This document shows, in pieces, positions 9,337 to 21,400 of a DNA stretch of 64,000 bases. Under the pieces are notes generated by a model. It saw only the letters and a list, made by a program, of their open reading frames with translations. It searched no databases and was not told the DNA's origin. The DNA comes from Aliivibrio fischeri ATCC 7744 = JCM 18803 = DSM 507 (GTDB lineage: Bacteria; Pseudomonadota; Gammaproteobacteria; Enterobacterales; Vibrionaceae), in contig NZ_CP092713.1 in the NCBI RefSeq assembly GCF_023983475.1, positions 868,001 to 932,000 of the forward strand, given 5' to 3'. The translations under genes were made by a program, and so were the position numbers. The first letter of the stretch is position 1, and each line of letters begins with the position of its first letter.

Positions 9337-12300
9337 TTATTTTTTGTTTATTACTTCTGGTAGCTTAAAGTTTGCAAGCTCAGCGAAAGTAAAAGGGTTG
9401 TTTTGTGTCAAAGGCGTAAATAGCATGCTTATGTCACGTCCTGACACATTTATATGACTCACAAAATTTGTATTTGTAATGTCAGATAAGGTTGATTCGC
9501 CTAGTAGGCGATAAATAGCCCATTGACCATTTTTAGATAAAGTGTGCTGCTTTCCTTCATCAGTCACATCTTGCAGGGTAAATTTAACTTCAAAATCACC
9601 ACCTTTTGGTGGCCACTGAAGTTCTTGTACCTTACTTGGTCCATGGTAGTAGCTCATAATTGTGCTGCCAAAGTTAATATTGGCTCTAATGGCACTTGAA
9701 TCTAAGTCGATGACTTTCGCATTAAAAGGAATAAATACCTTATTTGTACTTTTGTTGATCATCGTATTACGAATAATATTGTAGTTTTTCAATTGAACTA
9801 AAAATTGAGGAGATAAATACATTATTTGTCCATCAACGCGTTTAGCTGTCCACAAATTAATGTCATAAAATGGTGCTAAGTTATCTTTAATAAATACATC
9901 GAGTACACCGCCAGTTGCAAATAACTGTTCAAAATCTTCAAGAGAAATTTCCTCTGTAGCTGAAGTATTAAATGGATAACGATTTAATCCTGTAGCTTTA
10001 AAAATACTATAAACTTCGCTATACCAACGAGTTTGAATCCCTTTCGTTGCCTCTACGATCATTACTGACCAAGTTTGGTTTACAATATCTAATAGCCAGC
10101 TTCGTACCGGCTCTGGTGATTTTTGTGCGATTTGTTTTAATCGTACTAATGGATCAGCCTCAGCTCTGTTCATTCGAGCTCTAGCTGCATCTAAGGCCGC
10201 TTGATGTACGTTAGGCGAATCAGCTATATCTTTTACATATGTTCTTACTTGGTTTAATGAAGCAACAATATCATCCCATGGAGTAGGTGAGTTTTTTGTC
10301 TCACTGATTTGTAGCTGGTTAAGCAAAGTGAAGGCTTGTTCTACGCGAGACATTAAAACGTAGTCAGGCTCTATAATCTCTTTAACTGCATCCGTTGCTG
10401 TTTCTAAAGCGCCTTTTAGATCTTTTTTTGCATCCATCAAAGAAGTGATGTCAGCCGTTGAGGAAAACTGTGTGTTCGAATACAGTTGTTTTAATACGGT
10501 CGTCATCGGAGATGATGGTCCAGAAATAAGATCGATTGCATTATTCAGATCGTAAATGTTTGAAAAATTCTTAATCTTTAATTCACTTAATGCATTACGC
10601 CAATAGTTAATGTAATCATCAGTGTATTTTTTACGAACATCACTTTTAAAATCTTTTTGTTCATCATCAGTAGGGATGATGTGTTGAGATAAACCAAGCA
10701 CCCAGTTATCAGCAATAACGCGTTTTGATAAAAGGTCAATGTGCGGACGATAGAATGAACTAAAACCAGATGCGGTATATACCTTGCTAATTTGCAAATT
10801 ATTATCATTAGTTGGTTTTTCAAAAATGTTAGTAAAATCAAAACCAACAGCTCTTTGAATGTCTAATGTATCTAAATCAATGCTTTTCGCTTGATCTAAA
10901 ATTTGAGCATAGACTAAATCAACATTTGACTTTGCCAATAGACTACGACGGGTAGCACGAACGAGATCCATATTTATATCAATAGGAGCAAATTGAGTTC
11001 TGAAATACGCATCAAGATAGCTCATGGTATTTTGTATTGTGATTGAGTCATTACTTAACGTTGATAACACATCAAATGTTTGCTGTTTTAAATAAGGAAT
11101 GTCACGCTTACTTGGATCATTCAGCATCAAATACCCTTTTAATAAAGGTAATGACGTAGAAACTGAATTCTGATTTTTAGTCAATAAATTCTCATAGCCT
11201 TCAGAAATGACAGGCATTAAAAATTCGTCAATTTGCGCAATTAGAGCATTATATGCAATTTTTGTTGTAGGCTCTAAACGACTTACTTTCATGGTTAGAA
11301 TTTCTTCATCTAACGCATGATTTCCATTTAACCATGCTGAATAGGTTGGTGAGATTGCTTTTTGAGCATTTACTAATTTTGCTGTGAAATCTTTACTGTG
11401 ATAATCACTAAGATTGGTATCTTCAACTTGAATTAATTGGTTAATAACTCGTAAATTACTATCAAGTGCTTGGAATAAGAAATATCCACCGCTAGTAAGT
11501 AGGATAGCTGAAACAGTAAAAGCGATACGACTATGTTGCTGAATACGTTTTAAATAATGCTGGTTTTCAGCAGAATAATCAGATTCAGGCAACACCTTAG
11601 CATCGACTAAGAAACGGGTAAAATAAGGCGTCTCAGTTAATTGTCCGTGCTCAGATGCAATAATCGGTAAATTGAAATAGTTGCTACAGCTTTTCGCTAG
11701 TAAGTTATATTTTCGGCCACCTTGTAAACTCGAACTAAAAAACACTTCACGAATATCAATGGAGTAAGTACCTTGATTTAATTCGTTTAATCGTTCGATT
11801 ATGCGAGATATTTCTTTCTCACACAGTTCAAATTGTTTAGGAAAAGCTAAGATTGTCTGCTTTTCATCAGGATTATTAGTATACGATGATGAGTCAAGGG
11901 CATTTGATTCCATTACTTTCACTATGTTTTTATAGCTGTCGCGGAAATAATCTAAAATTGCACCTTTCGCGTCTTTGAGCGGAATAGCTAAAAACTCAAC
12001 GCTCGATTTAAGAGGGCTGAAGTGAATGTATTCTTTAAAACCTTCCAATTTATCTAACTTGGTCATAATAAGGTACAGAGGTAATGTTGCACCTGTTGTT
12101 TCTTTTATAGATTCCAGTCGTTGGAGTAGGGCGTTTAATGTGTAATCAGTTTGTTCATCGTCATGTACGATTAAAAATTCAAAGTCAATCAATAGCATAC
12201 AGCCCGCAAAAGGTTTACGAGGTTTATGTTTGATCACTTCATTAATTAAAGCATCCCACAGCAAGCTATCATTACTTGATATTTCTTGAAAAGTTAGTCG

Positions 12301-12735
12301 ATGGTTAGGCTTGATGTATACAGCTGAATCTGATTCTGACCATTCAAAGAAATCATTTTTAACGTTTTTTACTTTATCCATTGGTTTAATGGCGTTTGAA
12401 ACATTTAAGAATTGATTTTTACCCGATCCTTTATTACCAAGAACAAGATACACTGGTTTCTTTCCTGCTTTATGAAGCAGAGGCTTTAAAACCATAGATA
12501 GTGTATCTTCTTCTGTTTCGATATTTTGGTGGCTTTTGTTTTTACGCTTTTTTATGTAAAGAGTCAGGTTAAAAATAGCGTAGATGGAAAAAATTATACC
12601 AAGCATCCCCCATAATAAACGTAGGTCTGCTTGATTGAACCATAAGTAATATACACCAACTAAAAGTAATGCAAAAAATGCTGAAATTACTGTTGATAAA
12701 ATGAAAGGTGTTCTAGCCAAAGTATTTTTAATCAT
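9337..12735 (-). CDS. tssM: TssM (IcmF/VasK), T6SS inner-membrane complex protein
   Basis: The 1132-residue product has two N-terminal membrane helices (about residues 10-31 and 39-61), a cytoplasmic GTPase-like domain, a third membrane helix at about 405-425 and a long periplasmic part. The P-loop GNKGSGK lies at 100-106 but is followed by Asn instead of Ser/Thr; a TKLDKLEG motif near 230 fits the G4 box. TssM links TssL in the inner membrane to the TssJ lipoprotein in the outer membrane. The gene lies downstream of vasL with a 34-base gap. Confidence 0.95.
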   Translation of the reverse strand: MIKNTLARTPFILSTVISAFFALLLVGVYYLWFNQADLRLLWGMLGIIFSIYAIFNLTLYIKKRKNKSHQNIETEEDTLSMVLKPLLHKAGKKPVYLVLGNKGSGKNQFLNVSNAIKPMDKVKNVKNDFFEWSESDSAVYIKPNHRLTFQEISSNDSLLWDALINEVIKHKPRKPFAGCMLLIDFEFLIVHDDEQTDYTLNALLQRLESIKETTGATLPLYLIMTKLDKLEGFKEYIHFSPLKSSVEFLAIPLKDAKGAILDYFRDSYKNIVKVMESNALDSSSYTNNPDEKQTILAFPKQFELCEKEISRIIERLNELNQGTYSIDIREVFFSSSLQGGRKYNLLAKSCSNYFNLPIIASEHGQLTETPYFTRFLVDAKVLPESDYSAENQHYLKRIQQHSRIAFTVSAILLTSGGYFLFQALDSNLRVINQLIQVEDTNLSDYHSKDFTAKLVNAQKAISPTYSAWLNGNHALDEEILTMKVSRLEPTTKIAYNALIAQIDEFLMPVISEGYENLLTKNQNSVSTSLPLLKGYLMLNDPSKRDIPYLKQQTFDVLSTLSNDSITIQNTMSYLDAYFRTQFAPIDINMDLVRATRRSLLAKSNVDLVYAQILDQAKSIDLDTLDIQRAVGFDFTNIFEKPTNDNNLQISKVYTASGFSSFYRPHIDLLSKRVIADNWVLGLSQHIIPTDDEQKDFKSDVRKKYTDDYINYWRNALSELKIKNFSNIYDLNNAIDLISGPSSPMTTVLKQLYSNTQFSSTADITSLMDAKKDLKGALETATDAVKEIIEPDYVLMSRVEQAFTLLNQLQISETKNSPTPWDDIVASLNQVRTYVKDIADSPNVHQAALDAARARMNRAEADPLVRLKQIAQKSPEPVRSWLLDIVNQTWSVMIVEATKGIQTRWYSEVYSIFKATGLNRYPFNTSATEEISLEDFEQLFATGGVLDVFIKDNLAPFYDINLWTAKRVDGQIMYLSPQFLVQLKNYNIIRNTMINKSTNKVFIPFNAKVIDLDSSAIRANINFGSTIMSYYHGPSKVQELQWPPKGGDFEVKFTLQDVTDEGKQHTLSKNGQWAIYRLLGESTLSDITNTNFVSHINVSGRDISMLFTPLTQNNPFTFAELANFKLPEVINKK

Positions 12736-12769
12736 AATTATTTTTTATATTGTTTAAATTTAAGCCAAC

Positions 12770-14125
12770 TTACTGCTGAATGTTTTTTCGTATTGTATTC
12801 AATTTGTGTTGATAAACATTAAGTAAATATTGAGTGCGATCTAGCTCTTCTAATGAGTTTTGTTTTTCAGCGTATTCAATTCTTCCTAATAAAGGGAAGA
12901 GTGAATTACTGTAACTGTATGCTTTAACAATATTTTCGTCTGAATTATGATTTTTTGCATTGGCAAATATCGTCCTTGATTTAAGAAAACGTTGATGGAT
13001 ATCACTGTATTCATTTTCAAAATCAGCACGTTGCTGATTGAATTCATATTCTAATTTTTTGACTGCAGCAGAATCAGGGTATAAATTTTTTAAACTATGA
13101 TTCAATGTTTCTAGTTCGTTGATTTTATCGACTTTTGTTGAGGTAACCTCCCAGTCTTTGTTTAAATGTAACGCTTGTTTGATTAGTGCTGTCTTTACGT
13201 ATTGTTTAAGATCATCTTCCTTATTCTCTAGTTGAGATATTAAAGGGTTAATGGTCGTTAAGTCAGCTTTTTGGATATTAATAAGTAACGTGCTTTTTTG
13301 ATTATCTGCGTATAAAAAGTGCCCAAACAATAATGTCAAAATAAAGATAAATGCTAGCGAAATCGTTACCATTGGCTTTATATTTTTATCTTTTGCGGTA
13401 TGAGTCATTGTAGGCTGAACTGTCTGTTTACTCTCATCTCTTGGTGGGAGAGATACATTAACGTTAATACCAGAATTATTTTGTTTTTCTATAGCTTCTT
13501 TTTTGAGACGCTGTTCTTCGAGACTTAATTTTGTTGCCTGAATTTCTTCGATCCATTGTGAGAAGATACGACGAATTGCACCGAGGGAAGGGCTTTTGTT
13601 CCCGTAGTGAGAACGAAGCTCTTCTTCTATCTTTAATGTTAATTTATGCCCAGTTTCGATAAGCACTAGATCAGTAGGGGATATTTTTAATGTTTTTTGT
13701 TTTTTTATGGCGTGTTCAGTTAACCACTCAAATGCACCCATTCGAGCAATAGTTTTATTTACATCAGGGTATCCTGAATGCCAATAAATAACGCAGATAT
13801 CTAATAGAGCGTTTAAGCCATTAACTAACCCTTTTAATCCATCAATATGGGTTGCTGAAACAGTGTAATAACAAGCGCATCTAATATCCTTACTCTCAGA
13901 TTCTAAAATGCTTTTTGAAAGTTTGAATACATGTTTCCAAGATATCTTAGACGTAACCGTATTTAATTTGTTAACTTCACGCTTAATTTCTGAGAAATCA
14001 TCCAGTGAATTTGGGTTTATACCTGAAGGCATTTCTATAGATATTGGGCGTCGTGCAAAATCTGAAAGATTCATATTAAACTTTAAACCTAGCATTCTAT
14101 ATTTATTGAGGTTTATATTTTTCAC
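12770..14125 (-). CDS. vasL: VasL-like ImpA_N-domain membrane protein of the T6SS
   Basis: The N-terminal half (residues about 10-200) is an ImpA_N domain, like that of TssA, with the IARMGAFEWL segment. A single membrane helix lies at about 250-272 (VTISLAFIFILTLLFGHFLY). The C-terminal 180 residues are helical and charged and would be periplasmic. This layout and the position directly before tssM match VasL of Vibrio cholerae, where vasK (tssM) and vasL are adjacent. The likely role is as an accessory TssA-like protein at the membrane complex. It is the first gene of the vasL-tssM group. Confidence 0.8.
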   Translation of the reverse strand: MKNINLNKYRMLGLKFNMNLSDFARRPISIEMPSGINPNSLDDFSEIKREVNKLNTVTSKISWKHVFKLSKSILESESKDIRCACYYTVSATHIDGLKGLVNGLNALLDICVIYWHSGYPDVNKTIARMGAFEWLTEHAIKKQKTLKISPTDLVLIETGHKLTLKIEEELRSHYGNKSPSLGAIRRIFSQWIEEIQATKLSLEEQRLKKEAIEKQNNSGINVNVSLPPRDESKQTVQPTMTHTAKDKNIKPMVTISLAFIFILTLLFGHFLYADNQKSTLLINIQKADLTTINPLISQLENKEDDLKQYVKTALIKQALHLNKDWEVTSTKVDKINELETLNHSLKNLYPDSAAVKKLEYEFNQQRADFENEYSDIHQRFLKSRTIFANAKNHNSDENIVKAYSYSNSLFPLLGRIEYAEKQNSLEELDRTQYLLNVYQHKLNTIRKNIQQ

Positions 14126-14309
14126 CTCTATTTATAATATGGCGTGATTGTACTCCTAAATATAAAAAATCCCATAAAAAAAGCAGTATTTAATAGTCAT
14201 TTACTCTAATTGTGATCTTGCGCAAGTTGATACAGGTGTGTCAAAAATAATAAAACTCAAAGTCATTCATAGTAGTTATGTTAATTTGGTTTGATATTTG
14301 GAACTAAGA
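14126..14309. other. Promoter-bearing gap upstream of vasL
   Basis: This gap separates the vasL start from the stop of the M23 gene, both on the minus strand. It contains the 10-bp palindrome CTTGCGCAAG near 14217-14226, which could be a regulator site for vasL-tssM. I see no clear sigma-54 promoter and no strong terminator for the M23 gene. Confidence 0.35.
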
Positions 14310-15239
14310 TCATACTTCTTTTAATATTTTTGTTATTAGTGTTTTAGATAAGTTTATGCATTTTAATAGTTTTTTCTGATTTTTATTATTAAGTGGCATT
14401 TCTATATCATTATGTAGCTTTGTGAAATCTTGTGGAATATTATTAACAATATATTCAAAATGTAAGTGAGGTCCTGTTGTTCTGCCTGAATTGCCTGTCT
14501 TTCCTATTATCTCTCCTTTATATACATGGTCTCCTTTATTTACGTATCTATCATTAAGGTGAAGGTATCGTGTTGTTATGCCATTGTTATGCTTAATCGA
14601 TATAAAATTGCCTGCAAGAGGATGGTATTCTGATTTAGAAACAATACCCTTAGAAACAGACATTACAGGAGTTCCTATTGGTGTTGCGTAATCAGTTCCT
14701 ACATGTGCTTGAACAATACCAACGACAGGGTGTTTACGTTTATTAGAGAAATGAGAACTAATTCGAAATAGGTTTCCAGTTGGTAAAATGAGTTTATTAG
14801 AAGACAAGTTAACTCCTAACTCATTGTAGTATATGCCATTTTCTGCAAGTTGGATCGTGTGGGGTCGATTGTTTTCTGTGTAGAAAAATGAACGGATATG
14901 AGATGTGTTTTTATCTAAAACAATTGAGTATGGTGTGCCATCTTCAATTCCATCAATAAAGTTAACGCTATAATGTAATGCCTCTGTAAAAGAAAATATC
15001 TGTTTACTCGTTAACCCTGCATTTAGTGCAGAACTAAAAAATGAATCTTTTATTGTCCCATTTATAACCAGATTATCAGGTTTTTGTTTTTCCTTATCGG
15101 AAACGTTTTTTTGAGATGAAGTAGAAATTTGGGAGGCATTTGTAATGCCTGAATGATTAGATGAAAAATATAATAGAGAAATAGATAAAATAATAAATGC
15201 AAGATTGATACTAATAAAAGTAAGGTATTTCAACTTCAT
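14310..15239 (-). CDS. M23-family (ShyA/MepM-like) peptidoglycan endopeptidase
   Basis: A 309-residue secreted or membrane-anchored zinc endopeptidase. An N-terminal hydrophobic segment (residues 5-25) targets it to the periplasm. A middle region around 60-115 resembles the N-terminal domain seen in ShyA/MepM-type enzymes. The LytM domain at about 155-270 is intact: zinc ligands H179 and D183 (HVGTD), H227 in YLHL, and H258/H260 in GPHLHFEY. The preceding HPVVG motif also fits. Such enzymes cut peptide cross-links in peptidoglycan. The gene is divergent from the giant lipoprotein gene and lies inside the T6SS locus, so it may open the wall for the apparatus, as proposed for M23 proteins in other T6SS clusters. 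A self-secreted toxin is less likely because the motif set is that of a housekeeping-type enzyme and no immunity gene is adjacent. Confidence 0.85.
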   Translation of the reverse strand: MKLKYLTFISINLAFIILSISLLYFSSNHSGITNASQISTSSQKNVSDKEKQKPDNLVINGTIKDSFFSSALNAGLTSKQIFSFTEALHYSVNFIDGIEDGTPYSIVLDKNTSHIRSFFYTENNRPHTIQLAENGIYYNELGVNLSSNKLILPTGNLFRISSHFSNKRKHPVVGIVQAHVGTDYATPIGTPVMSVSKGIVSKSEYHPLAGNFISIKHNNGITTRYLHLNDRYVNKGDHVYKGEIIGKTGNSGRTTGPHLHFEYIVNNIPQDFTKLHNDIEMPLNNKNQKKLLKCINLSKTLITKILKEV

Positions 15240-15361
15240 CTTTTGATCTTAACTGGAAAATGAAGGTATTCTACACTATTTATTTTAATTATGAAGTGGG
15301 TGTGTATTGGATAATATGACGGTCGTTTTTGTTATTAAGTTTTCATTATTGAATGTGCAAT

Positions 15362-15395
15362 AGTTAAAATGACTATCTTTATAGTTATTTTAACT
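15362..15395. promoter_or_regulatory. Paired 13-bp motifs in the M23/tasL divergent promoter
   Basis: Two copies of a near-palindromic motif, AGTTAAAATGACT at 15362-15374 and AGTTATTTTAACT at 15383-15395, start 21 bases apart, two helical turns. The same motif (reverse complement) occurs at 24817-24829 and a close variant at 39182-39194, each next to a start of a T6SS-associated gene or operon. A shared regulator site is the simplest reading. Confidence 0.5.
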
Positions 15396-15485
15396 ATTTA
15401 CATGGTTTATGTGTCACGTTGTCATTTATTTACTAATAAATATAATGCATGCAGTCTTATAACTACAACTCGCTTTTATATATTT

Positions 15486-18400
15486 ATGCGTATATTTTCA
15501 TTTTTAAAACTGTTTGCTGGGCTAGGCTTAATTCTATTAATTTCATCATGTGGTGGTGAAAGTAAAGATACTTCTCCACCCAAACGAGAAACGACATCAG
15601 TATCAGGGATTTTATTTGATGCTCCAATTGCTGGTGCGCGAGTTGTACTATGGGAATATGCTAATGGAGCTATTGGTAAAAAGTTAGGTGAAACACGAAC
15701 CTCATCTAAAGGAGATTACTCCATGGAGGTGAATAGTGGTTCTATGCCTGTACTTCTTCAAGCTTTTGGTGGTGCCTATACTGATCCTGCCACAGGGGAA
15801 GTTGTTTATGAAGGTGATGGTAAGACGCTTAAGTTTGAATCGACAGCGTTTTTTTATGAAAATAAAGCGAATCGAATAATGTTGACGCCGTTGTCTTTAA
15901 TATCTAAAGGGCTTGCTGATTATAAAATCCACAAATTAGGCATGGACGCTGAAGGTGCAATTGATAGTGCCAATTCAACTATTAGCAACATGTATGGTTT
16001 TGATGTCATTACTGTTGAACCAATTGATATTGTTAAAGGAGGGCAAAGTGCTTACGTTACCACTGGGCATCAATATGGAGCATACCTTACCGCTTATTCT
16101 GTTTTTTCAAGTGATTTAATTAAAAAGTATCCAGCGTCTGATAGCAGTAGCATTTATACGTCATTTACACTAAGTGACATTATGTACCGAGATATTAGTG
16201 CTGATGGTCAATTGGATGGTTATGAAACAGATAATATTAGTGGATTAGACAAAAAGATATCTTTTGGTAAAGAGTCTGTATCAGTCGAAACATATACTAA
16301 TATCCTTTCGCAATATATATTGATTACGGTTAACAACAATAGGCTTAATGTCTCTGGTACAAATCCTAACGATTACAAACCATTTGCTAGTAAGGTAAAT
16401 AAGTTAGGTACAACTCCTGAAACTATGACAGTTTTCCCTCCGAGAACGGAAGTTCCTATTGATGATACGGAACCAACGGTTGAACGAAGTGATAAAGATG
16501 TTTTAGTTCGATTAGACTCATTAGATCTTTTAGTGAAAGATAATGTAGGTACTAAATCATTAAGAGTTTCTCTGCAGTATCAAGATGATCTTGGTTGGTC
16601 AACTGAATTCGCATGTCCTGAAGTTGGTTTCGGCGATGGTTATTGCAACATTAACACCGATACTTTTATTGAAGGTGCACGTGAAAATAAAGCATCTATT
16701 TTGATCGATACTAGTAAACTAGATGCAATTAGTGAGACTATCATAGATGCAAAACTGGTTGTGTACGCTGAAGATATTGTTGGAAACGAAAATACCACAC
16801 CTTACGAAATTCCTTTTCAATGGGATAACTTCGCTCCAGTGATTGAAATTGAATCTGCCACCACTTTTAACCCAAGTTTAGGTCATGATTATTTACTTGA
16901 AGGGTTTGTGAAAGAAGACTCATCAGAATTGAGTGAATTCACTGTTAGTTTTAATAATGGTGAACCTCAACCTGTCACTTGTCATGAACGCCCTGCCGAG
17001 CATGGTTATGAATGTACGTTCCAAGAAAGTTTTGGAAAAGAGCTTTTCTCAAATGCCTTATCTAAGTTTTCTTTAATTGTTACTGATGAAAATGGGAACA
17101 GAAGTGAAACTATTCATAATGTTCTTTCTGATACCACTAAACCTAACCAAGCTATATCATATCCCGATACACCGATGAGTTTTATTCAAGTGATAAACAA
17201 TGTGCGACAAGAGCTCATTGAATCCTATAGCTCCAGTTCATTTTCTACTATTGATCTTGCTAATAAATTCTTAAATATTCCATATCGGTATGCAAAGGAT
17301 GGTTTATTAATTAGCCATCCTACGGTTGATTATGAAAATTTTGATCCAGCAATTTTAAATATAAATAAAATCCCGTACATAAAAGTTAAAGTTTCTGATC
17401 CTATTGAAGGGGCTGTTTCTGGCGAAAATTTAGGTACTTCCGCTGAAAATTTAATTTTGCGTGTTGATTACAAAGCAACAGAAGATGGGCAAAGTTCTCC
17501 TTCTGAGAGTAATGCTGTCACAAGTGCTGATTCTAATACTATTCCTCATGAGACAATTAACTTCGACGAAAATGGTTATGCGAAAGAAGTTATATATTAT
17601 ATTCCGTATACAAAGGAGATCTTTGGTAATGGTTTCCGTTCTGTCGGAGAAAATCATGTACAAGAAATAACGCTAACAACTACCGATGGCTCTGGAAATG
17701 TTTCGGCGAAACAAACGATGTCATTTAGAACAACATTCAATTTGCCTGAACTAAAAGTTGTTACCCCATTTATTAATGCAACTGCGAGTTTTGAAGTTTA
17801 TGCGGATAATGGGTCAACACAGCTTATAGCAACATGTACAACGGAACAAAAATCATTAATTAGTGAGCCTAATATTATGACTTTGGATGTTGCTGGTTGC
17901 TCTATTAATTCTGAGTACATTGGCGAAGTTATAAAAGTTTCACTTTCTAGTAAACTAGATTCAACCATACACAACAAATGGTCTCGAAAAGAGCAACAAG
18001 TTGCTTATTTGGATTCTGATTCAGGTTTTTCGGCTCATGTGCTGGTTAATGAAGGACAAAATGTATACATAACAGAATTAGCTGTGTATCAGAGTGGTTT
18101 CTTTGACTATTTATGGGAAAAAGAACCAAATAAGAGCAAAGAAAAGGCCAAAGAAATTCTAGTTAAAGTAAATAAGATGCTAACTGAAGGAGACAGTTTC
18201 TTTGGATTTAATCCAATTTTAACAGCTTATGCTACAAATGAAGAGATAGAAGCTCATACACCATCGAATCCAAGTTTGCCATTTCAGCATCGATACCTGT
18301 TGGAGTCTTTAGTTATTCTTTCAGATAAGAGTGCCATTGATGATAGTGTGTCATTCGCTAAGTCTTTTTATGATGATTTTTCATTTGATGGTAAACCAAA

Positions 18401-21400
18401 TGGTACTGGTAAAAATGGTGGGATCAGTTTAGGTGGCTATAACTTTAGCGAAAATACCTATCGTTCTGATTTAGCAAATATTTATTTCAATTACTTGACT
18501 AATGATCTTGATATCTCTGATTCAATTGCGCTTGCTTATGCAGATAATTATGCAACGGCTAATCCATATTTAGATGGCAGTGCCTTGTTTAGTGACTCTG
18601 GTTCTTCTATTGATACGCAACCTCCTTCTGTGACATTAACACCTACTAGTGGTCGTCAAATTCAAAAAAATAATCAATGGTACGTTGCTGGAATCGTGGG
18701 CTCTGAATTATTGTTGGAAGATCCATCTGGGATCAATGACACCACTCGACCTCCTGTTTTTGATGCGTCTTGGGTAAACCAAAGTGGAGCTGTAAGTAGC
18801 ATTTCTGGCATTATTTATAAAGAAGACAGTAGAAATAATCAGTTTACTCAAAGATATAATTTTGATTTTAATACATTAAATCCAACTTATTCAGGTATTG
18901 CTTCGTTTAATATGGATGTTAAGGCAGCAGACTCTCATGGTAACGACTATGGGTACTCAAGTGCGCCTTATTCAACTATGTATATCATTGATAACAGCGC
19001 TCCGACATTTGTATATGAACCTCCGTTTTCGGCTTTACCTGATTATGATCAAAATACATATTTGAATTTAAACAGCAAACAAAATTTAAACTTTACAGTG
19101 ACAGATGTTGTCGGTGATAAGCCTGATGTTAGGCAAATCGTTTTATCTAAAGGGTTAGTAAAACAAACACTAACTAAAGATGATTTTTATGTGAATTCGA
19201 CAAATCAAATTGTTGTTTCATTATGTAAAAGTTCGGTATGTTCTGATGCTTCTGAAAAAACAGTGGATCTTGATGATGGTGAGTGGTCATTTGCACTAGA
19301 AGGCGAAGATGAACTTGGTAATAAGGTAAAAGCTCAAGATATTGCTGCACCTAAATATGTACTTAATATTGATTCTTCAAAGCCAGAAGTAACCACAGGA
19401 GCAGAAGATAAGTTTATCGGTGGTAACGAAGAATGGAATCCGAATAGTATTATAGAATGGGGAGCATTAAGTGCACCAAAGGATATTCAAGTAAAATTAA
19501 ATAGACCGGGTGCGAGTTGGATTGATGTTGTTAAATGTTCCGTTGCAGATGGTGAAGCGTGTTCGGATTATCCTGCTTATCTAACAGGAGTTGCACCAAA
19601 TTATCAAATTCAGTTAGTTGCTGAGCATTTTACGCATGGAGTGAATAATCAATTTAAAATTACCGCTATAAATGATGCATATCCAAGTAATACAGGAGAG
19701 GGTACACATACTTTTAAAGTAGATAAAGAAGGGCCTAGTATCCTTTTAGCAAATCCATCGTTAACAGATAAAGTGTCGAACGGCAGTCATGTTATGGGAC
19801 GTAATTTTAATATCAATATTGCGCAAATTACTGATGATTCCGACGTTGAAAGTGTCTCTGTATATCAGGAAAAAACAGATGGTAGTCGTATTGCTATTCA
19901 AGAAAATACTGCTGTAGTTACGCCAGAGAATCCATTTTCTATCGTATTACGAAATGTTGATACAGATCGTATCGTATTAGCGCCAAATTCTAATTTAGTC
20001 GATCTTGTAGTGAAGGCTCAAGATCAATTTGGATTTACGCGTTTTACAAATAAAATTGGTATGCAATTCGATATTGAAGGGCCAACGCTATCATTAACTA
20101 ACTACTCACCTTCTGAATATTATCGCTCTAATTTTGTATTTAATTTAAATGCACTAGATTTAAGTCTAATCGGCGACACTTCGTCTACAGGTGTGAACCG
20201 AGATACCGTAAAGTTTTGGGTTTATACTGGTTCAACGCCACCTGTAGGTGACCCTGGTAGTAAACCTAAACCTGATCATCCTAATGATATCCTATTGGAT
20301 TCTCCTACTGATGCGAATCTTAAAGTGGAAGCTCAAGATATTAGAGGAAATACAAATTCGGAAATTTTTAATGTAAAAGTAAATGAGACTGCACCTGTTG
20401 CAAGTTTAGCCATGGTTTACGCTGATGATGACACAACGGTTCCTAGCGATATTGCTACGTTGAAAAAGGACGTAAAACTGATTTTAACGCTTGAAGATAA
20501 AAGTGGTATTGCATCAATTGTTAGCAGCTATCAATTACAAGGTACAACGGGAAGTACTACATTAAACTTTACAAAGAAATCAGAAGTTGGTGATACAACG
20601 GTATGGGAATCATTGATTAAACCTAATGTTGATGGTACTTATGCTATATCTATCTCTGCAACAAATAATACAAAAGCAAATAATGAAAACGATTTGCTTA
20701 AAGCTAACATTTCTCGTTCTTTAATGGTTCAAACTGAAGGGGTTGAGTTAGCTATTACTTACCCAATTGATTTTACATCGCATATATCAAATAAAGATGT
20801 GAATGTTCAGTTTAAGAAAGTAAATGATGGTGGATTAAAGTCATTAGAGTGCTGGGTTCGTGAGAATTATAGCAATGATACACCACCAATCGATACTTTG
20901 TATTACGCGAAATATAATGAACCAACAACGCCGATTTGTAATATTACGGTAGATAAAAACTTTTTAGATAACCCAGTGCTTATTACTCGAACAATTGGTG
21001 CTAATAATGCAGAGAAAGTACAGAAGTTTAGTTTTAAAATGGCTGATGTTGTTGCTCCATATATTAAAGATCAAGCTAGTGGTTATCGATTAAAAGCGGC
21101 AGATGTTACTGTTGACTCGTCTAATATTAAGAAATTACAGCTTAATGTTGATTATATTGATGCGGACTCAAACATTGACCTAACAAAAGAACCTACGTTA
21201 GAAAAAAATGGTAATACATTTAGTCCTTTAGGTTGTGAGAGATCAACAAGTGATGACTCTCTTGTTCGTTGTACCTATAAGGAAAATTACAATCAATTTA
21301 TCAATGGTATTGAAACAACGCACTTTGTTAAAGCAAATGGTGTTAAAGATAAAGCGGGTAATGCTATTCAGATAACGCCAATAGATAAGAGTATATTACA

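Noticed and set aside
14126-14309. Sigma-54 promoter for the vasL-tssM group
   Set aside because: No GG and GC dinucleotides at the right spacing in this gap or before tssB and the barrel-protein gene, although T6SS clusters often use sigma-54.
15369-15485. In-frame extension of the giant lipoprotein to an ATG at 15369
   Set aside because: It would bury the lipoprotein signal peptide at residue 40 and overlap two copies of a putative regulatory motif; the start at 15486 is better.
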